From the NCBI GenBank assembly GCA_009746045.1, contig RPFO01000436.1, forward strand, positions 2,153,478 to 2,217,477: DNA of 64,000 nt, in the 5' to 3' direction. The DNA comes from Mesostigma viride (Eukaryota; Streptophyta; Mesostigmatophyceae; Mesostigmatales; Mesostigmataceae). Made by a program: the position numbers and the translations under genes. Position 1 is the stretch's first letter, and the number at the start of each line of letters is the position of its first letter. The notes under the pieces were generated by a model that worked only from the letters and a program-made list of their open reading frames with translations, was not told where the DNA came from and did not search any database. This document shows, piece by piece, positions 45,520-56,247 of the stretch.

Positions 45520-46377
45520 CACGCAAGGGGCGGCTGCACACACACGTACACACACCATGCACGCAAGGGCCGGCATGCACACACACGTACACACACCATG
45601 CACGCAAGGAGCGACTGCACACACACGTACATACACCGCGCACGCAAGGGGCGGCTGCATACACACGTACACACACCATGCACGCAAGGGGCGGCTGCAC
45701 ACACACGTACATCCACCGTGCACGCAAGGGGCGGCTGCACACACACGTACATACACCGCGCACGCAAGGGGCGAGTGCAAACACATGTACACACACCATG
45801 CACGCAAGGGCCGGCTGCACACACACGTACATACACCACGCACGGAAGGGACGGCTGCACTCACACGTACATCCACCGCGCACGCAAGGGGCGAGTGCAC
45901 ACACACGTACATCCACCGCGCACGCAAGGGGCGGCTGCACACACACGTACACACACCATGCACGCAAGGGCCGGCATGCACACACACGTACATCCACCGT
46001 GCACGCAAGGGGCGAGTGCACGCACACTTACACACACACCGCGCACGCAAGGGACGCCTGCACACACACGTACATCCACCATGCACGCAAGGGCCGGCTG
46101 CACACACACGTACATCCACCGCGCACGCAAGGGGCAACTGCACACACACGTACACACACCATGCACGCAAGGGCCGGCATGCGCACACACGTACACACAC
46201 CATGCACGCAAGGAGCGACTGCACACACACGTACATCCACCGCGCACGCAAGGGGCGGCTGCATACACACGTACACACACCATGCACGCAAGGGGCGGCT
46301 GCACACACACGTACATCCACCGTGCACGCAAGGGGCGAGTGCACACACACGTACATCCACCGCGCACGCAAGGGGCG
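45520..46377. repeat. 40-bp satellite, block E (about 21 copies)
   Basis: Same satellite. It starts with the right-hand CACGC duplication and ends with the left-hand GGGCG duplication of the next element. Confidence 0.95.
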
Positions 46378-46887
46378 TGTCAAGAATCCTGTCTTGAATA
46401 TGCCCATTATGCTGACCGTGCAGAAATCTATAATACGGGCAACTGTATTCGAGCCCTAATTAACAAATAGATATGCTCGGATAGTAGTACCTAAGTGGGA
46501 TTTGTCCTACGTGAACGGACACTATGACTATGTGCCAAGTTGTACAATGGCACTAGGACCATTGGTCACTATCTTCACCAGATTATAGTATTGTGTCATG
46601 TGCATGTCATACCATGCCGTACCGAGTCATGCATGCGCATGCACCATGTTCCAACATACCAGCTGTCGTTATCGACCCATTGTCGGCCCATGCGCATACC
46701 AGGGCCGCCGCCACCACTCACCTACCATAATTACCAATGTTCATGCTACCTTGAGGTAGCCATGGAAAGCCACACCATATGGACGTAATAAATAATTTTC
46801 CTGGCTCCTGACGCTTAAGTTGGCAATGATTCACCACCTACAAATTATTAATTTAAGTCCCCATAATAATCACACATGCCTTTAACA
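46378..46887 (+). repeat. 5' LTR of the non-autonomous element
   Basis: TGTCAAGAATCCTG ... CCTTTAACA, 510 bp. Contains AATAAATAATTT near 46786. Confidence 0.88.
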
Positions 46888-46900
46888 TGGCATCGGAGGT
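46888..46900 (+). other. Primer-binding-site-like sequence
   Basis: TGGCATCGGAGGT starts at the base after the 5' LTR. It resembles the TGGTATCAGAGC-type site used by many Copia elements with initiator Met tRNA, with mismatches. Confidence 0.55.
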
Positions 46901-48527
46901 CCGGGGCAAGATTTTTCAACGGAATTAACCAACCTCTAAGCGGCAGCTCACATTTATTGAGCGCCTTGATCATAGTTTATATTTTCATATACGGAGCAGC
47001 TTCGTCGAATTCTTGTACTTGATACGACCATGATTATGGCGCAGATGCTACCGTGAAATTCAAGGCTTTCAATCGACTTACTTCAATGTGTGGTAACACC
47101 AAATATTCGGGGTGACACCTACCGTCGCTAAAATCCGTCAAGAATTTCCCAAGCTCCGGTGCGCAGGCCAGATCTACGCTTTTATACTTATATATGCCCG
47201 AAACTGATCAAACGCCAACATCTCGGTGATGGGGACGTCGGCACTGAAGCCTGGCACTCAAAAGGTGCCGGCTCTGGTTCCAGGCAGCGCCAGTGATTTT
47301 TTACCTGGCAGCACATTTTTGGCCGAGTGCAGTGCGTTCAATCGGCGCGGGGTCACTGACGGGCTCCCACTGAGCTGCGCGAGCTGTGAGCATCGACGAG
47401 AAATCGGCGGAGCTGTTTACCTCAAGAATTTTTCATGAGAACCGGTCTTTCTTTTGTACCGGCACCATTTCGCGTGGCATCAACATTCTTTTGGGCGCAT
47501 TCTTTTAAACCGGAATTCTTTTTTAACGGTCATCACTTCAAGAGCCCAGAGCCTGCCATGCTCCAAGTTTCCAAGAAAAAAGGGAACATTCCCTGGGTCC
47601 TGCTCTCAAGGCCAGCCTGCTGACACAGCTGCACACCACACTAAGGAGGGTGCTCACTAACCCCCACGTTGTTTTCAGCACTAGTTGCAGTTTTATAATT
47701 CAGTCACATTTAACTAGTTGCAGGCACCACTAGCAGCATGCAGCAACAGCTAGTTGCATTATCACGTGCCAGCACTAGACACCCACTAGCAACCAGTTGC
47801 CCCATAATGTAGGCAGCAGTAACAGCACAGTCCCATCAGCACCATCACACTGGCATCAACAAGCACAGCAGGCAACACCAGCAGGAACAGAGTACACTGC
47901 ATAGTCCATGCAGGCAGCTACCCACACTTGCCTAGCCAGCAAGGAGAAGTAGTAGCACCCAGCAGCACATGCATGACTCTCCACCACAGGCGTAGAGTAG
48001 ATAGTAGCTGCAGTCAGCTGCACGCACTTGTCTAGCTAGCAAGTAGCAGTCCAGCAACCAGCTCTACATCCTCACGTCACAGTTCACCTTGTAGTAGTTG
48101 CAGTAAGTTGCACCAAAACCTGTTGGCAAACAAGTGAAAGTAGCACTACCAGCACCACACAAGAAACTGTACCCACACACAGCATAGATCGTGTGTGCAC
48201 ACACAACAGCTGACGTCACCGGTTTACCAGCAGCTACCAGTACCCAACGTTTCCAGCTGCAACCCTGGCATCAACCAGTACCGGCTACAGTCTGCATCCA
48301 GCCTCAACACTGAGCAACCAGTCTTTACAGTTTAAGAGCCTGTTTCCAGTTTGGCTCCACCCTCGTGTGGCGCACTCCATGTGACAATATGGGGCTACAC
48401 AACCTTGCCTTCATTTTTCTTGCTGTTTTATATCAAGACCAGGGTGTCGTGTAAGGAGGGAATCCACTTAGGTACCCGACTACCCTCGCCCAGGATCTAG
48501 CATTTGTATTTATAGACAGCATCATGT

Positions 48528-48537
48528 GCAAGGAGGG
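48528..48537 (+). other. Polypurine tract
   Basis: GCAAGGAGGG directly before the 3' LTR, in the place where plus-strand DNA synthesis is primed. Confidence 0.55.
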
Positions 48538-49047
48538 TGTCAAGAATCCTGTCTTGAATATGCCCATTATGCTGACCGTGCAGAAATCTATAATACGGGC
48601 AACTGTATTCGAGCCCTAATTAACAAATAGATATGCTCGGATAGTAGTACCTAAGTGGGATTTGTCCTACGTGAACGGACACTATGACTATGTGCCAAGT
48701 TGTACAATGGCACTAGGACCATTGGTCACTATCTTCACCAGATTATAGTATTGTGTCATGTGCATGTCATACCATGCCGTACCGAGTCATGCATGCGCAT
48801 GCACCATGTTCCAACATACCAGCTGTCGTTATCGACCCATTGTCGGCCCATGCGCATACCAGGGCCGCCGCCACCACTCACCTACCATAATTACCAATGT
48901 TCATGCTACCTTGAGGTAGCCATGGAAAGCCACACCATATGGACGTAATAAATAATTTTCCTGGCTCCTGACGCTTAAGTTGGCAATGATTCACCACCTA
49001 CAAATTATTAATTTAAGTCCCCATAATAATCACACATGCCTTTAACA
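48538..49047 (+). repeat. 3' LTR of the non-autonomous element
   Basis: 510 bp, same sequence as the 5' LTR by eye. Confidence 0.88.
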
Positions 49048-49706
49048 GGGCGAGTGCACACACACGTACATACACCGCGCACGCAAGGGGCGGCTGCACA
49101 CACACGTACATCTACCATGCACGCAAGGAGCGGCTGCACTCACATGTACATACACCATGCACGCAAGGGGCGAGTGCACGCACACTTACACACACACCGT
49201 GCACGCAAGGGCCGGCTGCACACACACGTACATCCACCATGCACGCAAGGGCCGGCTGCACACACACGTACATCCACCGCGCACGCAAGGGGCAACTGCA
49301 CACACACGTACACACACCATGCACGGAAGGGACGGCTGCACACAAACGTACATCCACCGCGCACGCAAGGGCCGGCTGCACTCACATGTACATACACCAT
49401 GCACGCAAGGGGCCGGCTGCACTCACATGTACATACACCATGCACGCAAGGGGCGGCTGCACACACATGTACATACACCATGCACGCAAGGGGCGGCTGC
49501 ACACACACGTACATCCACCGTGCACGCAAGGGGCAACTGCACACACACGTACACACACCATGCACGGAAGGGGCCGCTGCACACACATGTACACACACCA
49601 TGCACGCAAGGAGCGACTGCACGCACACTTACACACACCGCGCACGCAAGGGGCGGCTGCACACACACGTACACACACCATGCACGCAAGGGGCGGCTGC
49701 ACACAC
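49048..49706. repeat. 40-bp satellite, block F (about 16 copies)
   Basis: Same satellite, starting with the right-hand GGGCG duplication and ending with CACAC, the left duplication of the next element. Confidence 0.95.
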
Positions 49707-50350
49707 ATTTAGATGAACGCGGATCAGTGAGTTTCTGGTCTTCCCAAGATGTGATGAATGGAGCCATGGTTTCAACCAGCGGCTTTTAACCTTTACCACA
49801 GTTGCCTCACTACCCTGTGGTCACTAGCCTGAGGCGGCAGTACCCACGGACGGTGTTGGGAAAAGACGCTTGGCCACTGCTGTGTCCGAGCCTTTCTAGG
49901 TCTCACCATTGCTGCCAGGCCTTGCACGCCTTGGCAGGTCCGCCACTGTCAATTTCCTTGGTTGCATCAATCCAGGACGTCTGTCCTTCCATGAATGACA
50001 GTAACGCTCTGGATTTATCCGTCATGACAAGTACCCGTCCATCCCAGGCCTGCAGGACTGCCAGTCCTGAAGTCCTGTGACATTCTTGGTACCATCAACC
50101 AATATTGACCACAGTACCTCCTAGTGACAGTCGGTCCTGTGACACGTAACGTGTGATGGTTCACCCAACACTGCCACGTGCCCTGTCCCTCACGTGTCCT
50201 TAGTCCTGGTACTGCTGTAGCGTCCGGCGGCATTACTTCGGGACTTGATAACTCTCAAGTTCCTTGTCCAAATGAGGCGTTTAGCACGGCGTTGGAAAGG
50301 CCACTTCAAGTATGATATGCTTAGCATATTGCATCACCAATATGCTAACT
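49707..50350 (-). repeat. 3' LTR of the Copia-class element
   Basis: 644 bp. Differs from the other LTR by GTTTAGC versus GTTAGC and AAAGGCC versus AAAGCC. Confidence 0.88.
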
Positions 50351-51314
50351 CCAACCCTTTCTTGTTTTGGAGCTGCAAGCTTCACACCATGACCAACCCA
50401 TTCCTTGCTGCCTTGTGAAATGGACACCTGGTTACCCTGGACTTATAATAAGCCTCATGAGCACCCCTTTTGCCACCTTAATGGTATCCTCTTTTAGGGA
50501 TCTATGGTTCAACCCTGCCATCTGATCATTAACTTGACCTGCAGGTCATCCCCAACCCTTTCTTTTGCAACTGTACCTTGGCTTGGGCTTAAAGGAGGAT
50601 ATTGAATATTCCTTAGGCAACATATCCTGGATATCTGAATGAGAGGCCCTGACTACAGGAAACGTATTACAGTGAGTTCCTGGTCTTCCCAGTTATCACT
50701 GGCGCCCGTTTCATGGCGCCCGCCCCGAGCGTTCCAGGCATCATCCATCCAAATGTTCACCAATGGAAACCACTTCAACACCACTGTGCCACTGCTTGAT
50801 GGGGAGCCCATGTCATCACTGGGTGTTAAAGCCCAGGAGTCATACATACCAGGCTGTGGCTCAACTAGGGAATCGAACCCTACCCCAGAACCCCAGGTTA
50901 AACTTAACCTGGTCACATGACAGACAACAAGAGAGATTGGCATACAACATGATTATGTTTTATTATAGAATATCCACCAAAACCAATGTTGAGTGTTCCC
51001 AGTGGACCAGCCTGCACCAGCAAGGCCCAACTGTCAGGTTACAACACCATAATATCCAAGGTTGTCACTTATTCACAGCTAAAGAAAACTAAACAAGAGA
51101 GATATATACAAACAACCTGGAAGAACTCTCAACATGGCCTGCCCTGTCATGGCCTAACTGCCCGAGGCCAAAGGCATCCCACTGTGCTAATCCTTTACAG
51201 GAAGAGCTTGCTCCTGTTGAGCCTTCTACCTGCTTGGTGACAGGTAGGCTACCTGTTGCCCTCCCCCCTGGGGACAACAGCACTGGTCAGCCACCAACTG
51301 GCAAAGGCTGGACT
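50351..51314 (-). other. 3' untranslated region of the Copia-class element
   Basis: Between the pol stop and the 3' LTR. No coding features. A stretch at about 50664-50695 (ATTACAGTGAGTTCCTGGTC) resembles the LTR edge, suggesting older rearrangement. A purine-rich AAGAAAGGG on the minus strand just before the LTR may be the polypurine tract. Confidence 0.5.
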
Positions 51315-54300
51315 TCAAGTCCCACCAGAAAAGGGGTACATGAGCCCTTTGAGCACAGGGTATTGCAGCTCAGCCTTGCTCTCCAGCTTGGTGAGGGCGT
51401 CTGCTGGGTTGTCAACACCAGGCACATGTTCAAGATGAGCAAGGTAAGACATCTCCTTCAGCAACAAATAATCCAGATCCCTGCTCCTGGCGAGCTGTCT
51501 GTGCACAAACTGCACCATGCCCATGCTGTCTGTCTTGACCAGTGTGTGCAGCTGCAAGCTACAGGAAGCTACCTGACAGAGCTGGTAGAATAACTCCCTG
51601 AGGTAAAGAGCAGTGTGTAGCCCCTCACATATTGCCCTGCACTCAGCAATGTCACTGCTGGGCGTCACCCTGTTCTGTAACCTACTGTACCAGCTGACCA
51701 GAGAAGTGTGCTCCTGTTGTAGTGTAATGAGTGCTGCTGCCCTACCCCTGACATCCGTCACCTTCCTGCTGTCCATGGAACTGTCCACAAAAAGCACCAT
51801 GTTGAGTGGTTTGTACAAGTCCACAGCTGCCAGTATGAGTGGAGGTGAGCTCCTGACAGACTCAACCACCTGCTCTGCCCCTACCTCAACCAGCTGAGCA
51901 TCTGTGAGCCTACTCAGCACCAACAAATCTGGGGCACAAATGCTAGCTAGCCAAGCCAACATTCCCCTGATTGTGGCACACCTGGCCTGGGTAATGGGCT
52001 GCTGGAGGGCATCAATGATCTGCTGAGGATAGTTGTTGCCACCCTCCATCTTGATAAACCAAGTACCTGCCCTCTTGATCAGCGTGGCCTGCATTCCACA
52101 AAACACCATGGGCTCATCCTGCTTCATGTGCTGGACCTTTCCTAACTCAAACCTCTTCTGGATCTTGGACAGTACTGAATCCACCCACTCAGGAGGCCCT
52201 AGAAGGTGCAGGTCATCTCCATGCAGAGATGCAAACACAGGCAACCCTTCATGAGTACTCTGGAACAAGCAAGGATCAACTGGAGACACAGTAAAGCCAC
52301 AGTGAGTTTTCAGAAACTTTTCCAGGCTCTTTCTCCAGATGATAGGGCTGGACCTGAGACCCTCCAAACCCTTGAGTATTCTGAGATATTTTGACTTGAT
52401 CTCTGCTCTCCACACCTTGGGCACTGTTACAAAGAAGGGAGGGATATCACGCCACGTCTCCTTGGCCTGCTCCACATCACCTTTAAGAAAAGCCCTCTTG
52501 AAATCAATCAGCACAGAGCTGTACGCAATGCCCTTGACCAGGAAAGACAGATATATACACAGAACAATCCTCCAGGTATCATGCAGCATCCCAGGCGTAT
52601 ACAACTCCTCATCTGTCAGCTCCCCCGTGCCATGGTACTCAGTCACAACTGGCCTCACATGTGGCACCTGCACACCGTCTATCTCCTTCAGCTTGAGCAC
52701 AAACAAGAGCCTTAGCAACTGATGCTCCCTGGGCAACTCATCCACAGGCTCAGCACAGTTAGACACTATCCAGTCATGCCCACTGGAGACAAACCCTAGA
52801 ATCCATGCCTTAGCCATCTTGGGGCTTTGCATCAACTCTACCAACTGGTGCCAGGAAATAGGACTGTGACCAGCAATCTGGTACTTGTGCACCCCCAAGT
52901 CCCGTGGATCTAGGGTGGTTGGGATGATCAACAAGTCCTCAGCAATGGGCTCCTTGCCTTCAGGCCCCACACTCTGCTGCCCCTTCACAGCCTTGACTGC
53001 CACAGCTAGACCCTTGGAGTAGTGATATCTCTGGAGGGGCAAACTGCCGTGACCTTCTAGTGCAAGCTCATCTGCTGACAGAGTCACTCCTGGCATGCAC
53101 AAGAAATTCTGGCCCAAAATGGCAGGCCCCTGGTACCCTTCCACCACACAGAACGCAGTGGGGACACCCAGGATAGGCACAGTCACTTCCCCTAGGATCT
53201 TCATTGTTACAGTGCCCGTAAAGTCACTCACTGCCCTGCAGCCAGCCTTATTCACCTTCAGGCCCTGAGCATCCTCCACCCTGATGATAGACACCTCTGA
53301 GTTAGTATCCACTTCTAGGGTAGCAGCCCAGCAAGAACCCCATTCAGTCAACTTAGATACCTTGGGATCCTTGTGCTTGTTGAACATGAGCGACCGGACA
53401 ATGTCTGCCATGAGTGGCCTCTTGGACCCTGGTGCAGGCCCAGCCCCCGTTGGCTCCACCACAGGTGATGCAGTTGCCTCCTGCACCTCATCATCATCAG
53501 AGGGATAGCCACCTCCCACGTCAGTGACAGGCACATCAACTACCTGGTCCTTAACCTGGCCCTCCAGCCAACACTGGGGTCCAGGCCCGTCTGCAGGCCA
53601 GATTGCATGTGGCTTGCGTTCCTTGACGTTGGCCCAGCTCAACCTGTAAACATGCCTGGGATTACTCTCCAAGGCCACAAGGCAGGAACGATTGGCATCT
53701 TCCACACAGGTCACCACCCCGTTCTGCCACTTGCCCCTCTTGCCCTGCATTGATGGCTCCTTCCACATTCTGACCTTCAGCCCCACCTGAGGCCTCAGCA
53801 CATTCCAGCCCCTATCCTTGCGTCTCAACTGAGCAAACACCCTGTCTGCTTTCCTCAAGCAAGCCTGGACCACTTCCTGGGCTAGCATCCCAAACTGCAG
53901 TGCTACAGGATTGACAGCCACCCCGTCATAATAGTAGTTTATTCTGAGGTTCAACTGTTCTTCCACCTGCCTGGTCCACACTGCCCTCTCCAAAGCAGAT
54001 GCTACCAGTGGCACCTTAGGTTCTGCCAGCACTACGGTCTTGACCTCCCTGATGGATCTCTCCACAGCACCTTGCTGTCCATGGCTCTCCCTGGGCGTGA
54101 CCAGCAGCTTGCATGGCAGTTGCTCCTGCTGTGACAGTAGGCACTCAAACTGAATATCAGCCTGTACTGTCTTGTACACCCCAAAGCCTGGTAAGAGAGT
54201 CTGCAAGCCCAGCAGCAGGGTATTCCCCTTCATATCTGGCAGAATCTGGAGCAGCCTGTACCTGCTAAATCTGTCCACTGCCACCAAAATGTATAAGCCC

Positions 54301-54854
54301 CTGATATGCTGGACGTCTACCTGGATGTCCCCCTTCTCCCTGGCAGGCTCCCTAGCATGGGACCTTGGCTTCTTGGCAGCATTCTCCTTACAAGTACATT
54401 GCTCAGCTGCAGCCCTGCATGCTTCCCTCAGTGGCTCATCTCCAATCTTCCAACCAAACATCTCAGCCATGGCTGTGTGACCAAAGATATTGTGCAGCCT
54501 GCGTCCAGCATCCGTGTAGCTCAGTTGCCTAGCCAGATTACGCACCTGGGAAGACGCCTGGACGGGCCCTGCGTGTGAGGACGCAACATCCACCTTCTGC
54601 ATCTTGGATCCAGAGGACCCAGCAGACCCTCCCAGCAGAGCATCTAGGCTCCCAGAGCCAACCCTGTCTGGGGACCCTCCACCTGTTGACAGTTGAGGGG
54701 ATTGTTGTGCTGCAGCATGCATGCAATCTTGTGGAATGAGAACATCAGTACACCCCTGGTGCTGATCAGAGGTGGCACCCTGCCCAGATTTATTTACATG
54801 TGAAGCTGTGTCCCCACAGGGTGTCTCACTATGTACACGGGACTGCTTCACTAG
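51315..54854 (-). CDS. pol: Copia-class pol: integrase, retropepsin-like, reverse transcriptase, RNase H
   Basis: About 1178 residues with no interruption, in frame with gag beyond a TGA. Counting from the GTG at 54851: zinc-finger-like H120, H125 and Cys near 145-154; integrase D179 (QVDVQHI), D232 (QADIQFE) and E264 (GAVERSI); an integrase C-terminal part with KVRMWKEP and GKWQNGVV at 359-380; a retropepsin-like domain at about 505-595 with VDTNS (D515) and AILGQNFL (577-584); reverse transcriptase D783 (LIDFKRAFLKGD) and D879-D880 (LHGDDLHLLG, where most Copia have YVDD); RNase H D1023, E1070, D1108 and the terminal NPADALTK (D1151). Catalytic residues look intact apart from the N in DTNS. 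In known Copia elements protease precedes integrase; here it follows it, and the 115 residues before the integrase finger contain no protease-like motif. Confidence 0.85.
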   Translation of the reverse strand, partial: LVKQSRVHSETPCGDTASHVNKSGQGATSDQHQGCTDVLIPQDCMHAAAQQSPQLSTGGGSPDRVGSGSLDALLGGSAGSSGSKMQKVDVASSHAGPVQASSQVRNLARQLSYTDAGRRLHNIFGHTAMAEMFGWKIGDEPLREACRAAAEQCTCKENAAKKPRSHAREPAREKGDIQVDVQHIRGLYILVAVDRFSRYRLLQILPDMKGNTLLLGLQTLLPGFGVYKTVQADIQFECLLSQQEQLPCKLLVTPRESHGQQGAVERSIREVKTVVLAEPKVPLVASALERAVWTRQVEEQLNLRINYYYDGVAVNPVALQFGMLAQEVVQACLRKADRVFAQLRRKDRGWNVLRPQVGLKVRMWKEPSMQGKRGKWQNGVVTCVEDANRSCLVALESNPRHVYRLSWANVKERKPHAIWPADGPGPQCWLEGQVKDQVVDVPVTDVGGGYPSDDDEVQEATASPVVEPTGAGPAPGSKRPLMADIVRSLMFNKHKDPKVSKLTEWGSCWAATLEVDTNSEVSIIRVEDAQGLKVNKAGCRAVSDFTGTVTMKILGEVTVPILGVPTAFCVVEGYQGPAILGQNFLCMPGVTLSADELALEGHGSLPLQRYHYSKGLAVAVKAVKGQQSVGPEGKEPIAEDLLIIPTTLDPRDLGVHKYQIAGHSPISWHQLVELMQSPKMAKAWILGFVSSGHDWIVSNCAEPVDELPREHQLLRLLFVLKLKEIDGVQVPHVRPVVTEYHGTGELTDEELYTPGMLHDTWRIVLCIYLSFLVKGIAYSSVLIDFKRAFLKGDVEQAKETWRDIPPFFVTVPKVWRAEIKSKYLRILKGLEGLRSSPIIWRKSLEKFLKTHCGFTVSPVDPCLFQSTHEGLPVFASLHGDDLHLLGPPEWVDSVLSKIQKRFELGKVQHMKQDEPMVFCGMQATLIKRAGTWFIKMEGGNNYPQQIIDALQQPITQARCATIRGMLAWLASICAPDLLVLSRLTDAQLVEVGAEQVVESVRSSPPLILAAVDLYKPLNMVLFVDSSMDSRKVTDVRGRAAALITLQQEHTSLVSWYSRLQNRVTPSSDIAECRAICEGLHTALYLRELFYQLCQVASCSLQLHTLVKTDSMGMVQFVHRQLARSRDLDYLLLKEMSYLAHLEHVPGVDNPADALTKLESKAELQYPVLKGLMYPFSGGT

Positions 54855-54857
54855 TCA
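54850..54857 (-). promoter_or_regulatory. In-frame gag-pol stop TGA in TGACTAG context
   Basis: Minus strand reads AAG TGA CTA GTG AAG: gag ends QSDQK, then TGA, and the same frame continues without further stop through all of pol. TGA followed by CTAG is a context known from several viruses and animal genes to promote stop-codon readthrough. Readthrough here is inferred. A simple inactivating mutation is possible because this copy has frame breaks elsewhere. Confidence 0.45.
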
Positions 54858-56179
54858 CTTCTGATCAGACTGCCCCTTCTTCTTGTTTGGGCAATCCCTC
54901 TTCCAGTGACCTTCCTTGCCACAAGCAAAACACTTGCTCTTGCCAGACCCTCCCCCTGGGGCCTTGCTGTCCTGCTTGTTCTGGTTGCCTGAGGCCTGAT
55001 TGTTATTCTGCCCCTGGCCACCACCCTTACCCTGCTGATGGCTGTTACGGTTGCCAGACTGGTTCCCCTGATTCTGGTTCCCCTGCTGACCTCCTCCACC
55101 ACCCTGGTTCTGCTCCTTCTGGGCCTGCTTCCTTCTCCTGCTACCATACCGTGTCCCAGATGGGGTACGGTTCTTGCCCTGGCTAGCCTGAGACGCTGAC
55201 CCTCCCTGAGAACTGATACCCTTGCAGGTAGGGACCCGGGTCCTGAAGTTTAGTATCACACGCTTCAGAGCCCCCCAGGTGCCATCAGTGAGATCACAGA
55301 GCTGCCTAGCAGTAGCCCTACCTTCCTCTGACAAGCCCATCTTATCAAAGAAGTGGTCTGCTGCTGCCCTGACTGTCACACTGAAGCCCTGCTTCTTGCC
55401 TGCCTCCACGATCAACTCAAACCTGGCCAGCTCAGCAGCCACCTCACCCTTGATCTCAAACTCATCAAATTCTCTCTTCTTTTCCATGGTGAGATTGTGA
55501 ACCCTGTCAGAAAACTCCTCCTTGATGTCATCTAGGAACTGCAGCCAAGTGTGCCCCTCTTTCAGAGCATGCCTAGCCATGTCATTGACCCTTTCAGACG
55601 ACCCCTTGTTTGCGGTGGAAGAGTGAAACACCCTGACAATATCCACACCTGCTGCGACAGAGCCCACAACTAGCTTCATGTCATCAAGCCATTTATCCAG
55701 GTTGTCTTGCTTCAGGGAGGGTTGAGCGCTTTCTGCCCATTCATGACTGTCACAGCATCAGAAAATGGACGGGTGCCAGGCAACACACTCCCCACACGCA
55801 CTGGTGGTGCCTGGGGAGGGTCAATCCTAGCCTCCAAACGCTCGGGCAACATACCAGACACCCTATCGTGAACAGCAGCTTGCTTTGCAGCACGCACACC
55901 TGGGGTGACGATGGCGTCCTCCTCACCAGGCGTTGTGAGCACCACTGCCTCCGTAGGTCGCCTGGCACGCTTGACTTTCTCCGCCTCAGCTTGCCCATCA
56001 CGCCACCGCTTGTGTGTTCTCCCGGCTCTGGGGTCCATCTCTGGGATAGGTTGCCCAGCTGGCGCCTCCACGCCCCTCTCCTCCATCGCCTCCCCTTCCT
56101 CTCTGGCGATGTCCTCCTCTGCCGTTCGCTCCCGTTGCTCCTCGAATGTCGCCGCACCCCGGCTTGCCCTCCTAGGCAT
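54855..56179 (-). CDS. gag: Copia-class gag (one probable frame break)
   Basis: The first ATG of the upstream part is at 56179 (MPRRASRGAATF). It gives about 155 residues, charged and Ala/Glu-rich, ending DAVTVMNGQKALNPP with a stop at 55712. The downstream frame is open through SLKQDNLDKWLDDMKLVV and continues to 54855. The sense runs straight across (ALN, then PSLKQDNLDKW), so a one-base indel in the C-rich AACCCTCCCTG at about 55720 is likely. The second part has a helical capsid-like region, a basic patch (SRRRKQAQK), a Gly/Gln/Asn-rich stretch and a zinc knuckle C-x2-C-x4-H-x4-C (CFACGKEGHWKRDC), the nucleic-acid-binding hallmark of nucleocapsid. Total about 440 residues. Confidence 0.8.
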
Positions 56180-56247
56180 TATATACAATGGCTGCGACCA
56201 ACTTTGCAACAAGAAAACAGCAAACTCTCCACCTATCCTCCACCCCC

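Larger units (their letters stand above)
46378..49047 (+). mobile_element. Non-autonomous LTR retrotransposon, 2670 bp
   Basis: Two direct LTRs of 510 bp, a primer-binding-site-like sequence right after the left one, a purine tract right before the right one, and a 5-bp target duplication GGGCG (46373-46377 and 49048-49052). The 1650-bp interior has no gag or pol; the longest frames are 60-70 codons without features, so proteins must come from elsewhere. The LTRs show no difference that I can find, which implies a recent insertion or recent gene conversion. Confidence 0.88.

Noticed and set aside
28684-46377. Possible CRISPR array
   Set aside because: Units are contiguous with no unique spacers, and the host is eukaryotic.
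47226-47660. Three frames of 62-70 codons inside the non-autonomous LTR element
   Set aside because: Short, overlapping, no features of gag or any known protein.
50351-51314. An envelope gene in the Copia-class element
   Set aside because: The region after pol has no frame long enough and no signal peptide or membrane segment.
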